NCBI GenBank assembly: GCA_026004795.1
Contig: BPJV01000006.1
Location: 124,001-188,000, forward strand
Length of the DNA stretch: 64,000 bases
Direction of reading: 5' to 3'
DNA from: Pirellulaceae bacterium
Lineage (GTDB): Bacteria > Planctomycetota > Planctomycetia > Pirellulales > Pirellulaceae
Of this stretch, positions 18,163 through 26,989 are shown in pieces. The first letter of the stretch is position 1. Every line of letters begins with the position of its first letter. Both the position numbers and the translations under genes were made by a program. The notes under the pieces were generated by a model. The model was given only the letters and a program-made list of their open reading frames with translations. It ran no database searches and had not been told where the DNA came from.

Positions 18163-19046
18163 TCGTAAACGCCGATGATTTCGGCATGAATCGATCGGCA
18201 AATTATGGAATCGTGGAATGCCATCTAGCCGGAGCTGTAAGCAGTACGACGATGGTCGCAAACGGAGACGCGTTCGACGAAGCTGTCAAACTGGCGGCTG
18301 CACATCCTTCTCTGGCTGTGGGATTGCATTTCAATCTAACTTGGGGAAAGCCGGTCGCACCGGCGTCATCCGTGCGTGCACTTCTTGATTCAAGAGGTAA
18401 TTTTCTGGATCGCAGGACGCTCATGCTACGTTCGATGTTCCACCGATCGCTTTCACAAGAAATCAGAACCGAACTTCGTGCCCAGTATTCACGGATCCGT
18501 GATGCGGGGATCAGTCCAACACACGTGGATAGCCATCAACATGTGCATGGATCTCCCGTAATCTTTAGTGTGGTAGCCGAGTTTTGCTTAGAAAACAACC
18601 TGCCAGTTCGCGTGCCTTGGGTACGAACAGAAGAGTTCGGTTCGTTTTCTAGACGATTTCGGCGCTTTCTACTCAAAAAGATGGTCGATCACAGTGTTGC
18701 AGACTGGCGAGGAAAACTGCGATGGAATGATTGCATTGGAAGCGTCTTTGATCTCGAACATGTGGCAGAGAGCCTAGCAGATGATGATTATCGGTCGATA
18801 CTAATGAGCGCGCCTGGCAGATGCATGGAACTACTGGTCCATCCCGTACTATCTGCCGCAGAAATGACGGGTTATACGCGCATTGGCCGTATCAGCGAGG
18901 CCGAGTACCGCTATCTGAGACTGGGCACTCTGCCGTCAGTTATCGCGGACTGCGGTTTCAAATTAGTTACTTTTCGAGATTTGATGGATCAGGAACGTTT
19001 TACATCAGATTCGACCGCAGATCATTCTGCTTCCACAATCTGCTGA
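18144..19046 (+). CDS. YdjC/ChbG family carbohydrate deacetylase
   Basis: 300 residues. The N-terminal RVVIVNADDFGMNRSANYGI contains the metal-binding Asp-Asp, then AVSSTTMVANGDAFDEAV, LAVGLHFNLTWGKPV with a metal-ligand His, and THVDSHQHVHGSPVI with the remaining His ligands. The family removes N-acetyl groups from sugars (ChbG acts on diacetylchitobiose). The start at ATG 18144 follows AAGGCTG. It may de-acetylate an amino sugar of the repeat unit, perhaps to free the amine for the ATP-grasp enzyme it overlaps. That link is inferred from adjacency only. Confidence 0.88.
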   Translation: MVSRVVIVNADDFGMNRSANYGIVECHLAGAVSSTTMVANGDAFDEAVKLAAAHPSLAVGLHFNLTWGKPVAPASSVRALLDSRGNFLDRRTLMLRSMFHRSLSQEIRTELRAQYSRIRDAGISPTHVDSHQHVHGSPVIFSVVAEFCLENNLPVRVPWVRTEEFGSFSRRFRRFLLKKMVDHSVADWRGKLRWNDCIGSVFDLEHVAESLADDDYRSILMSAPGRCMELLVHPVLSAAEMTGYTRIGRISEAEYRYLRLGTLPSVIADCGFKLVTFRDLMDQERFTSDSTADHSASTIC

Positions 19047-19569
19047 ACACGAGCGCTTCACATTCCTTACGGAAGATTTGGATAGAATCTAAAAGTTCCA
19101 GGGAGCGCCATCATCGGTGTCGCAACAAAATGATGAAGACCGACATACGGTCGTATAAGCTGTCCGGCACGCATGCCAAGTCGCTCAGTAGCAGTGATTC
19201 GTTTGAGCAGCCATCTTAATCCCCGAAAATCCCAACACATTCATGCCTGTCCCACCTCGTAGGTTGGCAGCTCGCAGGCGTGAGGTCCTTTGTGTCAATC
19301 AATACTCTTGTGATCATATGCCCTCATCGTGGAATTTCTGCACCTATTAGATTTTAGCGCCAAGACGAGGCTAGTCCCAAGGCCATATGCTTGAATTCTG
19401 CACCGATTAGCCCGTTAGATCGGAGTATTTCATCAGGCTACACGATCACCTTGGCATGCTGCGCCTATCGCTGACCTTCTGGCTTATTCATCGCATCGTT
19501 ACCTTGTCTCCCAAGACCGATGACTGCACAGGTAGCTTCCCGTTTACAGTGGCGATCGGCAATAAACTC
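19047..19569. other. Non-coding gap between the deacetylase and the next glycosyltransferase
   Basis: About 520 bp, rich in A+T, with no frame that looks like a gene. It contains two short similar strings, GAATTTCTGCACCTATTAG (about 19332) and GAATTCTGCACCGATTAG (about 19393), about 60 bp apart. It separates the overlapping gene block (6093-19046) from the next genes, so a promoter for the latter is expected here. I cannot pick one out with confidence. Confidence 0.6.
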
Positions 19570-20724
19570 ATGCAACAGCATGGAACACAAAGAAAAGTTT
19601 TTCTTGTCTCCAACACCACATGGAACATTTTCAATTTCCGACGGCGTTTGGCCACATCGTTGCGCGAGCAGGGGTTCCAAGTTAGTGCCGTTGGGGAACG
19701 CGATGCCTACACCAATAGGATTCAAGAACTAGGCATTACGTGGCACGAGTGGAAACTTCGGCGCCGTAGCATCAATCCGGCAGCCGAACTTCTGGCAATC
19801 TGGAACTTGTACCAGACATATCGACGAGAAAGACCGACTCTCGTCCACCACTTTACGGTCAAAGCCGTGTTGTACGGAACCATCGCCGCGACCCTGGCGG
19901 GGGTACCTGCCATTGTCAACTCGGTTACCGGTCTTCCATACTCTTTGGTTCATCAGGACCGAGGATGGAGAGCACATGCGTCACGGTCCATCATGCGATT
20001 GTACGCGTGGTGCCTGGCCGGTAAGAATCGTCGTGCTATCTTTCAAAACCAGGACGACCTCCAGTACATGATCGGGTTGAGATCCGACGTGGAACGCTGC
20101 GCCATCGTGACTCCTGGATCCGGAGTGGACCTCGCACGGTTTCAGCCCATCGATCGAGCAGAGTGGACTTGTACGGTACCGAATCTTGTCTTCATCGGAC
20201 GCATCATTCGGGAAAAAGGGATTGTGGAGGCGATCGAGGCGGTAGAGATCCTCCGCCAGCGCGGTTATCCTGTCGAGTTGACCGTCTGCGGTAGTCCCGA
20301 CTACGGCAACCGTTCCGCCATACCACTGGAGGTATTCGAGCAATGGCAAAGCCGACCTTACCTCCATTTCCTCGGACACGTGGAAGATATTGACGCGGTT
20401 TTTTCGAAGGCCTATCTGGTGGTGCTCCCCTCTTACCGGGAAGGTGCCCCTCGTTCCTTGCTGGAAGCAGCAGCATGCGGCCTACCGATCGTCGCCACGG
20501 ATGTTCCTGGCTGCCGCGAGGTGGTCGAAGATGGTGTCAACGGACTGCTGGTGCCGCCTTATTCTCCAGACCATTTGGCGGCGGCGATCGCCCGACTGCT
20601 CGATTCCCCTGACGAAGCACGGGCGATGGGGTTGGCAGGTCGGCGCCGAATCGAAACGCGTTTCGACGAGTCCTTCGTGATCAATGCAACCCGTCGGCTC
20701 TACGAGACATTGCTCCAGCAGTAG
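19570..20724 (+). CDS. Family 4 glycosyltransferase
   Basis: 384 residues, related to the transferases that act on undecaprenyl-linked N-acetyl sugars. VFLVSNTTWNIFNFRRRLA at the start and PTLVHHFTVKAVLYGTIAA with VNSVTGLPY in the acceptor domain; IVTPGSGVDLARFQP, LVFIGRIIREKGIVEAIEA, YLVVLPSYREGAPRSLLEAA and GLPIVATDVPGCREVVEDGVNG in the donor domain, a textbook E-x7-E GT4 signature. ATG 19570 (MQQHGTQRKVFLV) fits the family start; the frame upstream to 19456 has no homology that I can see. Confidence 0.92.
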   Translation: MQQHGTQRKVFLVSNTTWNIFNFRRRLATSLREQGFQVSAVGERDAYTNRIQELGITWHEWKLRRRSINPAAELLAIWNLYQTYRRERPTLVHHFTVKAVLYGTIAATLAGVPAIVNSVTGLPYSLVHQDRGWRAHASRSIMRLYAWCLAGKNRRAIFQNQDDLQYMIGLRSDVERCAIVTPGSGVDLARFQPIDRAEWTCTVPNLVFIGRIIREKGIVEAIEAVEILRQRGYPVELTVCGSPDYGNRSAIPLEVFEQWQSRPYLHFLGHVEDIDAVFSKAYLVVLPSYREGAPRSLLEAAACGLPIVATDVPGCREVVEDGVNGLLVPPYSPDHLAAAIARLLDSPDEARAMGLAGRRRIETRFDESFVINATRRLYETLLQQ

Positions 20725-20940
20725 CTCCCTTGCACGGACCAGAATTGCTACATCGGTTCCCTCGCGCGAGTCGTCTCGCTCAAGACGTTGCCTCGTGCGA
20801 ATGGTCATCCCGTTGCGACACGAAGGGCGCACCAGTTTGAAAGACTGTGCCTGTCGGAATTTGTGCTGGAGATCGTCTATGGTAGCGGACCGGTCGGTGA
20901 CCAAGGGCATGTGGAGTCTGTACCAATAGCGCCGCCCACC

Positions 20941-22707
20941 ATGCATCCATCGCCCCTTCTATCATCGTTCCAGGATACCCCGCGCAGGTTATGGCGCACG
21001 GTCAACACGTTGAGTTGGGTGGATGTTGTAGCGTTTGCTACCATCGTTGGCCTGAGCCTGCTGTTGTACGGGCAGGGCAGGAAACTGTGGCAACAGCCCC
21101 ATTATCAATTCTTTCCGTTCGCTGTCGCAGCCTATCTCGCGCTCGTCTGGACCTATCGTCGCGGAGACGCCATTCCCAACACACCTCGGAGGCTTGCTGG
21201 CGACACGTTATTAGCCGGAGGTGTCCTTCTTGCTGGCCTCTCATCGATGCTGCTTTCTTACTGGCTCGCACACGTTGCCGCCATTGTGGTCGTGGTCGGT
21301 TGGTCCTTGATTCGATTGCCATCGGTAGGGGCGGGCAGACTAGTGGCATGGTCGAGCCTGTTATGGATCACACTGCCCATCCCGTTTGGGTTGGGTGTCG
21401 TGGCGATTCAGCGATTGCAATTCTTGTCAGGTCGGTCGGCAAGCCGATGGTTGGATGTACTGGCAGTTCCTCATGTCCCATATGGCATCGTACTGGAACT
21501 GAAAACGGGACGGTTGTTCGTCGACGAAGCGTGCAGTGGAGTGAACAGTTTGTATGCGCTCCTGGCACTCGCCTTGATCGTCGTGCTATGGCGACGTATG
21601 GGGCTGGCTACTTCGCTTGCCGTTTTGGCGTGTGTGCCTTTCTGGGCCTGGTTTGGCAATACCGTAAGGCTGGTAATGCTCGCCGCGCTGTTGGATTGGT
21701 TCGATTGGGATTTCGCCCACGGTTGGAAGCATACGGCGGTGGGGCTGGTGATCATGTTAGCTGTATGCTCGATGATGATTGCATCGATCGCTGCAATCGA
21801 TTCTTGTTTCAAATTCTTACACAGGCCCACCTTCCTTAAGAAGATGGCATTGATCCTAAAACGTCTAGTCCACCGCCCCCAAAAACCGAGTCGCACCAAA
21901 ATCACTCCCCTGGCGGGCGGGCCAGACATGGCCGAAGTGTGGCTTAAACCATCCTCGAGGGTATGGTGGTCGCTGCGTGTGCTGTCCGTCACGATCCTTG
22001 TATTGATTGGTCTAGCATGCTTGCCACTAACCATTTTATCCCGCAGCCGATTCTCCCAGGAGGCAAATAAGTACCGCGACATTCCAATCCGCTGGAAAAC
22101 CGTCAACCGCATATTCGATGAAGAGCTCTTGCCGCATGAGTATCGGAATATGCAACGAGTCAGTTTCGAGTTGATCCATCGTGAGGGCTCTAGGATTCAT
22201 CTGGGTGAATACTCGGCACTATGGGAGTTCCGAGATGGTAGTAGACAAGTACAAATTTCTTTGGACTTCGTTTTTCCTGGTTTCCATCAACTGGAAGATT
22301 GTTACCTGAAATCGGGATGCAAAATCAAGTTTCCGAGACGAACTTTGCTGGTCGGCACGGAGCCAGATTCGTCGAGAATGATCGAGGAAGTCCAGCTTCA
22401 CCCGCCGAACATCGGGGGAGCAACGTCTACCGCGTATCTTTGCTACATCGAGTTCTCACCTGATGGCCGCGATGTCTGGCGCCCGGAACCAACGGTGGTT
22501 GGCCGCATACGAGGCCGCCTTGCGGACGCCTTGAGCTGGCATGTGGGGGCGTTCCGCGAACCGCCAACCTTCCAATTGCAAATTCACGTTTCGGGAACTG
22601 ATTTCTCAGAGGCAGAAAAAGCACGCTATCAGCAGATCTTATTGGATGCCTACGAACTCCTCTTCCCTCGAGTGCAACAGTTGGTGGCGGAGGCGAGTTC
22701 GTCGTGA
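20941..22707 (+). CDS. xrtU: Exosortase (XrtU-like) fused to an EpsI-like C-terminal domain
   Basis: 588 residues from ATG 20941. The first ~330 residues are polytopic and carry the exosortase triad: Cys198 in DEACSGVNSL, Arg243 in NTVRLVML and His264 in GWKHTAVG. Exosortases are membrane transpeptidases that process C-terminally tagged exported proteins, often beside exopolysaccharide genes. After a further membrane helix (about 345-365) comes a ~220-residue soluble region with FHQLEDCYLKSGC, like the conserved His/Cys segment of EpsI, which is a separate gene or a fusion in other exosortase systems. The frame is open back to 20788, but the extra N-terminus has no exosortase character. The stop overlaps the next gene (GTGA). 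No target protein with an obvious sorting tail is in this window. Confidence 0.87.
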   Translation: MHPSPLLSSFQDTPRRLWRTVNTLSWVDVVAFATIVGLSLLLYGQGRKLWQQPHYQFFPFAVAAYLALVWTYRRGDAIPNTPRRLAGDTLLAGGVLLAGLSSMLLSYWLAHVAAIVVVVGWSLIRLPSVGAGRLVAWSSLLWITLPIPFGLGVVAIQRLQFLSGRSASRWLDVLAVPHVPYGIVLELKTGRLFVDEACSGVNSLYALLALALIVVLWRRMGLATSLAVLACVPFWAWFGNTVRLVMLAALLDWFDWDFAHGWKHTAVGLVIMLAVCSMMIASIAAIDSCFKFLHRPTFLKKMALILKRLVHRPQKPSRTKITPLAGGPDMAEVWLKPSSRVWWSLRVLSVTILVLIGLACLPLTILSRSRFSQEANKYRDIPIRWKTVNRIFDEELLPHEYRNMQRVSFELIHREGSRIHLGEYSALWEFRDGSRQVQISLDFVFPGFHQLEDCYLKSGCKIKFPRRTLLVGTEPDSSRMIEEVQLHPPNIGGATSTAYLCYIEFSPDGRDVWRPEPTVVGRIRGRLADALSWHVGAFREPPTFQLQIHVSGTDFSEAEKARYQQILLDAYELLFPRVQQLVAEASSS

Positions 22708-24371
22708 CTGAGCAGCGCAGTGGATGGCGTGGGGACCAGAACCTCTTGTGGGGGATGGTCAGCTTGAGCGTGTTGGTGGCGTCAGGTTTGATGACGTGTT
22801 ATGGCGCCGTGGTGGTGCCACAGCGTTTGGTAACGACTTATCACCAGCGGGCCGCCCAACTGGCAGAACGTTTGACGCAACTAGACAGCCTAACGCCCAC
22901 GGTAGTCCTGGACCTGGCGTCGGAGCTGGAAGTGTGCTGGTCACGCTTGGACCAGATCGATCCGGGGCGGATACCGCAGCTGCACGAGCTGCAATTGGCC
23001 GAACGCATGCTACGCTTTATCGAAGAAGCGGAAGATCAATTCACCGATGACGCGGCCACCTGGTCAGCTAGACGAGAGAGACTGGTTAGCAAACTACAGG
23101 ATCGCTTGCGGTATGCAACTGAGCAGATCACGTCCGCCGGTCCGCCACAGGTGCGGGCCGGCTACGCCATTTGGTTAGCGAATCGATGCTTGGAGAAGGC
23201 AACTGTCGGATCGCCGGAGTGGAATCAAGCGGTCGATTTGTTAGAGGCGGTACTGGTGCCTACCGAGGGTGAGACAACCGACCGACAGCGACGAGCGGTG
23301 CAACTCCTGTTGGCGCGGATGTTGATCGAATCGGCTTGGGCCACGTCCCCGGCGGAGAACTCGTGGCCTTATGACGACGATCTGCTGGGCCGAGCAGAAC
23401 GTATACTGGATACCGGGGAAGCCACGGATCCCGTGGTGAATCAACTGAGCCTGGAGATTCTGGCACAGCTCGATCCCACCAGCGCCTTGCAGTTGGCTCG
23501 CCAGATCGAGAACCGGCGCGGCGGAGGCGACTCCACGTTGTTCGCGCCGCCGAGCCCTCAGCAGGACTCGCCTCCCTCGAAAAGCGATTCAGCCAAGGAA
23601 CCCGCTGGCCCTGATTCATTCAATCCGCTACGTACGGTGTGGGAGGGCATGGATCGGGTGAGTGCGGTGTTAGGAGATTGGGAGGCGATTTCCAGAAATC
23701 TCCAGAGGCTGGTCCGGCAAGTGCCGGATAGCGGAACCGGGCAGGACGCGTCGCGTGTGGCCGTGCATCGTGCGGGACGACAGCTCGCCCGCTTATTGCT
23801 CAGTGACGTCCCGGACACGGTTCCAGGCTGGTATTCCGCAGCACCATATTTCGCTAATGCCGCAGTGCGAATGGCCCCGGATTCGCCGGAGGTTGCTTCC
23901 TTTCTTTGGTTCGCTGGTGCGGCTCATGCTGGCCAAAGATCACCAGTCTCCGACTCCCTCGTGGAAAGCATTCTTCTGTGGCCCGAGGGCATCAACCGGT
24001 ATTTGATCCTGGCGCTGTCTCATTTCCAACATAATGAGTTGGAGGAAGCCGTTGCATACCTTGAACTGGGACAACGTAGCGACTCTCGCTGTGCCAAAGC
24101 GTTGTGCTTTATCGCGCAATGGGAAATGGGATGGGACGAGAGCCATGTGAGCGCGTGGAATTCGCTACTCGGCAATCTCGTGGAACGCGTCCCCGACAAT
24201 GGCCTGGTATGGTACACGGCCGGGCTGGCCGCATGGCGTAGCGGGGATCGGGATGTTGCGAAGCAACGCCTGCAGCGGTCGATGGAACTGGTAGGCCCGG
24301 TTTCTGCCATTAAAGAGGTGCTGAAGCAAATCGAAACGGAGGAAGTGGACAACGAGGGACGCGGCGCATGA
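22704..24371 (+). CDS. Membrane-anchored helical-repeat (TPR-like) protein, partner of the exosortase
   Basis: 555 residues from GTG 22704, overlapping the exosortase stop. One hydrophobic segment (about residues 14-36, LLWGMVSLSVLVASGLMTCY) is followed by a long alpha-helical, Gln/Glu/Arg-rich region with a probable coiled coil (about 40-150). The C-terminal third has TPR-like repeats, for example YLILALSHFQHNELEEAVAY and NGLVWYTAGLAAWRSGDRDV. A Ser/Pro-rich linker lies near residues 275-305. I do not recognise a named family. The coupling to xrtU suggests an assembly or scaffolding role in export of the polysaccharide or tagged proteins. Confidence 0.75.
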   Translation: MTEQRSGWRGDQNLLWGMVSLSVLVASGLMTCYGAVVVPQRLVTTYHQRAAQLAERLTQLDSLTPTVVLDLASELEVCWSRLDQIDPGRIPQLHELQLAERMLRFIEEAEDQFTDDAATWSARRERLVSKLQDRLRYATEQITSAGPPQVRAGYAIWLANRCLEKATVGSPEWNQAVDLLEAVLVPTEGETTDRQRRAVQLLLARMLIESAWATSPAENSWPYDDDLLGRAERILDTGEATDPVVNQLSLEILAQLDPTSALQLARQIENRRGGGDSTLFAPPSPQQDSPPSKSDSAKEPAGPDSFNPLRTVWEGMDRVSAVLGDWEAISRNLQRLVRQVPDSGTGQDASRVAVHRAGRQLARLLLSDVPDTVPGWYSAAPYFANAAVRMAPDSPEVASFLWFAGAAHAGQRSPVSDSLVESILLWPEGINRYLILALSHFQHNELEEAVAYLELGQRSDSRCAKALCFIAQWEMGWDESHVSAWNSLLGNLVERVPDNGLVWYTAGLAAWRSGDRDVAKQRLQRSMELVGPVSAIKEVLKQIETEEVDNEGRGA

Positions 24372-24478
24372 GTGATCTCGCTGAACGTCGACGAAGGTTC
24401 GTGCGTTTGCTTTTGTCCCCGGATTTTCCCGACCCCGGAGCGGCAACTTCTTCGGCCGCTATGCTGAGCGCTGAGTGA
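24368..24478 (+). CDS. Possible 36-residue small protein coupled to the TPR-like gene
   Basis: An ATG at 24368 overlaps the TPR-like gene stop (ATGA), the same coupling used throughout this locus. It opens a 36-codon frame starting MSDLAERRRRFVRLLL, with a basic N-terminal half and a Ser/Ala-rich end. There is no recognisable domain. It may equally be chance. Confidence 0.25.
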   Translation: MSDLAERRRRFVRLLLSPDFPDPGAATSSAAMLSAE

Positions 24479-24583
24479 ATCTTGTTCCCCAACGTTGCTG
24501 CTGGCCTGACGCGCGCTCGTCGGGCTTAACAACCACTAAGATGAGTTTTACAACCAACACTATCCGAAGCGGAGTGCGATGCA

Positions 24584-25929
24584 GTGAGTAATATTGCCGA
24601 AAATCAAGTTCGTATTCTAGAGGAGCGATTCCAACTCAAGACCGCGCTGGTGGGTGTGGTGGGACTGGGATATGTCGGTCTGCCGCTGATCGATGCGTTT
24701 ACCCGAGCCGGATTTGCGACCTTAGGGTTCGATGTGGACCAGCAGAAAGTCGACCGCGCTGAAGGCGGGGCAGAGCTACATCGCGCACATTCCCTCCTCG
24801 AAGATCCAGACATGGCTGGATGAACAGCGGTTCGATGCGACGGCCGATATGGCTCGATTGGCCGAGCCGGATGTCATTCTGATCTGCGTGCCGACGCCGC
24901 TGAGCGATAGCCGCGATCCGGATCTGTCCTACGTGGTCGGGACGACCGAGGCGATCGCCAAGAGCCCTGCGGCCGGGGCAGTTGGTGGTGCTCGAAAGCA
25001 CGACCTATCCCGGCACCACCCGCGACGTGATGCTGCCCATCCTCGAGCAATCCGGACTGAAGGCGGGCGAAGGACTTTCTTCCTGGCCTACAGCCCGGAA
25101 CGCGAGGATCCGGGCAACCCGCAGTTTTCGGCCAATACCATCCCGAAGGTTGTCGGCGGGTATGACGAGAATTGCTTGCAGCTTGCCAACGCTTTGTATT
25201 CTCAAGCCGTCACGCAGACGGTGCCGGTGTCGACCCTGGAGGTGGCCGAAGCGTGCAAGATCTCTCGAAAACACGTACCGCGGCATCAACATCGCCATGG
25301 TCAACGAGCTGAAGATGCTGTTCGATCGCATCGGCATCGACGTGTGGGAAGTGATCGATGCTGCCAAGACAAAGCCGTTCGGGTTCCAGGCGTTTTATCC
25401 CGGGCCGGGCTTGGGCGGCCACTGCATTCCGATCGATCCGTTCTACTTGAGCTGGGTGGCTCGGAAGCACGAGATGCCGACCAAGTTCATCGAGTTGGCT
25501 GGCGAGATCAACACCAGCATGCCGTTGTACGTCATTCATCGGCTGGCCGAAGCGCTCAACGGCCATGGCAAACCGATCAAGGGAAGCAGGATCTGCGTGC
25601 TGGGCGTGGCGTATAAGAAAGACGTCGATGACCCGCGCGAAAGCCCGTCGTTCAAGTTGATGGAACTGCTGATGGCGCGGGGTGCCGAGTTGACGTATTC
25701 CGATCCGCACATACCGGTGCTGCCGAAGATGCGCCATTACGATGTGCCGGAGATGACCAGCCAGGAGTTGACTCCCGAGTTCCTCGAGTCGCTCGACTGC
25801 GCCTTGATCGCCACCGATCACACGGCGTTCGACTACGAGGCGATCGTCCGGCACGCTCCGCTCGTCGTCGACACGCGCAACGCCACCAAGGGCGTGGTCG
25901 AAGGGCGAGAGAAAATCGTCAAGGCATGA
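24584..25929 (+). CDS. UDP-sugar (UDP-HexNAc type) 6-dehydrogenase, reading frame broken at four sites
   Basis: NAD-dependent oxidation of a UDP-hexose or HexNAc to the uronic acid. From GTG 24584: VGVVGLGYVGLPLIDAF, then ILICVPTPLSDSRDPDLS, VVLESTTYPGTTRDVMLPIL, FFLAYSPEREDPGNP and GPGLGGHCIPIDPFYLSWVA with the catalytic Cys at 25423-25425, ending with the C-terminal NAD domain (CVLGVAYKKDVDDPRESP). It resembles WbpA/WecC more than simple UDP-glucose dehydrogenases. The conserved blocks sit in alternating frames. They join if one base is removed near 24754-24759, one C at 24965-24967, two bases near 25072-25078 and one near 25261-25264, giving 446 residues. Because every block is intact, sequence error is more likely than decay. 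Confidence 0.88.
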
Positions 25930-26985
25930 GAGGTTGGCCACCGGAGCTGCCCCCCGCCCCAACTGTTTCCACACTCAGGTTCAGCCGGGGGACGCCCTGC
26001 GCCCGTGGTTCTGCACGGAAGCGCTGAGCAACTAGTCGCTGACTGGTGACCGGTTCAGCCCGGGGGCGTCCTGCGTCCGTGGTTCTACCCTGGGATGAGC
26101 AGGCGGCGTGCTGTTGTGGAAGCCATCGCGTGTCAGCTGACTGCGCCAGTGTGGGTTTCTGGGCTGTGATGAGCAAAACGGAGCCTGCACCTCGTGAGGC
26201 GTAGACACGCGTGCTGGGCTTTACGCGAACCAAATGGGGATTGCGAGGCAGAGCCCTCTGATGCAGCGCGTTCCCAGGCGGAGCTCGGGAACGAGGAACG
26301 CATCGGTTCCCAACGAGAACTATCGCGGGGCAGCGCCTTTGGTGCAGTGCGTTCCCAGGCGGAGCCTGGGGCCGAGGAACGCGAACTAAATGGCGATTGC
26401 GAGGCAGAGCCTCTGGTGCAGCGCGTTCCCAGGCAGAGCCTGGGAACGAGGAAAACGAGGAAACGAGGCACGGGGGATTGCGAGGCGGAGCCTCTGGAGC
26501 GACGCGTTCCCAGGCGGAGCCTGGGAACAAGGCACTCTTTCTCTGGTTCCCAGACTCTGGCTGGGAACCCAATGTCTTGCAGGCTCCGCCTGCACATCGC
26601 GAGGCGGAGTTACTGGTTGTAGGGCTTCACGCGAACGAAAGGGCGATTGCGAGGCAGAGTCTTTGGTGCAGCGTGTTCCCAGGCGGAGCCTGGGAACCAG
26701 GAAAATCTCGTCCCCAGGCTCTGTTTGGGGACGCTCCGCAATCGCAGGCTCTGGCTCGTGGTAAGCGGGCGAAGCCTGGGAACTCTCCAAAACCTCCTTT
26801 CCGTCGCCTTCTCTCGCGGCTTAGGGAGTTTTCCTCTGCTCCCCTCACCTCGTCCTGCCGCTTAGCGTTTTCCTGAGCAGCGGCTATCTACCGTACGACG
26901 ACGCCTCGCGTCACCCACGCGGGCGCAGCTCCAACCCCTCCCGTCAAGGTTCCATCACAACTTATGTGCAAACCCGCGCTAATAG
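25930..26985. repeat. REP-like palindrome field downstream of the polysaccharide locus
   Basis: This contains two ~40-bp direct repeats (about 25978 and 26052; GGTTCAGCC(C)GGGGG...CCGTGGTTCT) and then at least six copies of the GTTCCCAGGC(T/G/A)...CCTGGGAAC palindrome between about 26268 and 26700, embedded in GCGAGGC(A/G)GAGCCTCTGGTGCAGCG strings. No protein with database-like character appears on either strand; the many Arg/Gly/Ser-rich frames come from the repeats. The last ~150 bp leads into the tandem array. Confidence 0.8.
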
Positions 26986-26989
26986 GATA

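Noticed and set aside
24754-25264. Programmed +1 ribosomal frameshifting in the UDP-sugar dehydrogenase
   Set aside because: Four sites in one gene with different contexts, one requiring two bases, and no shared slippery sequence; programmed shifts do not behave like that.
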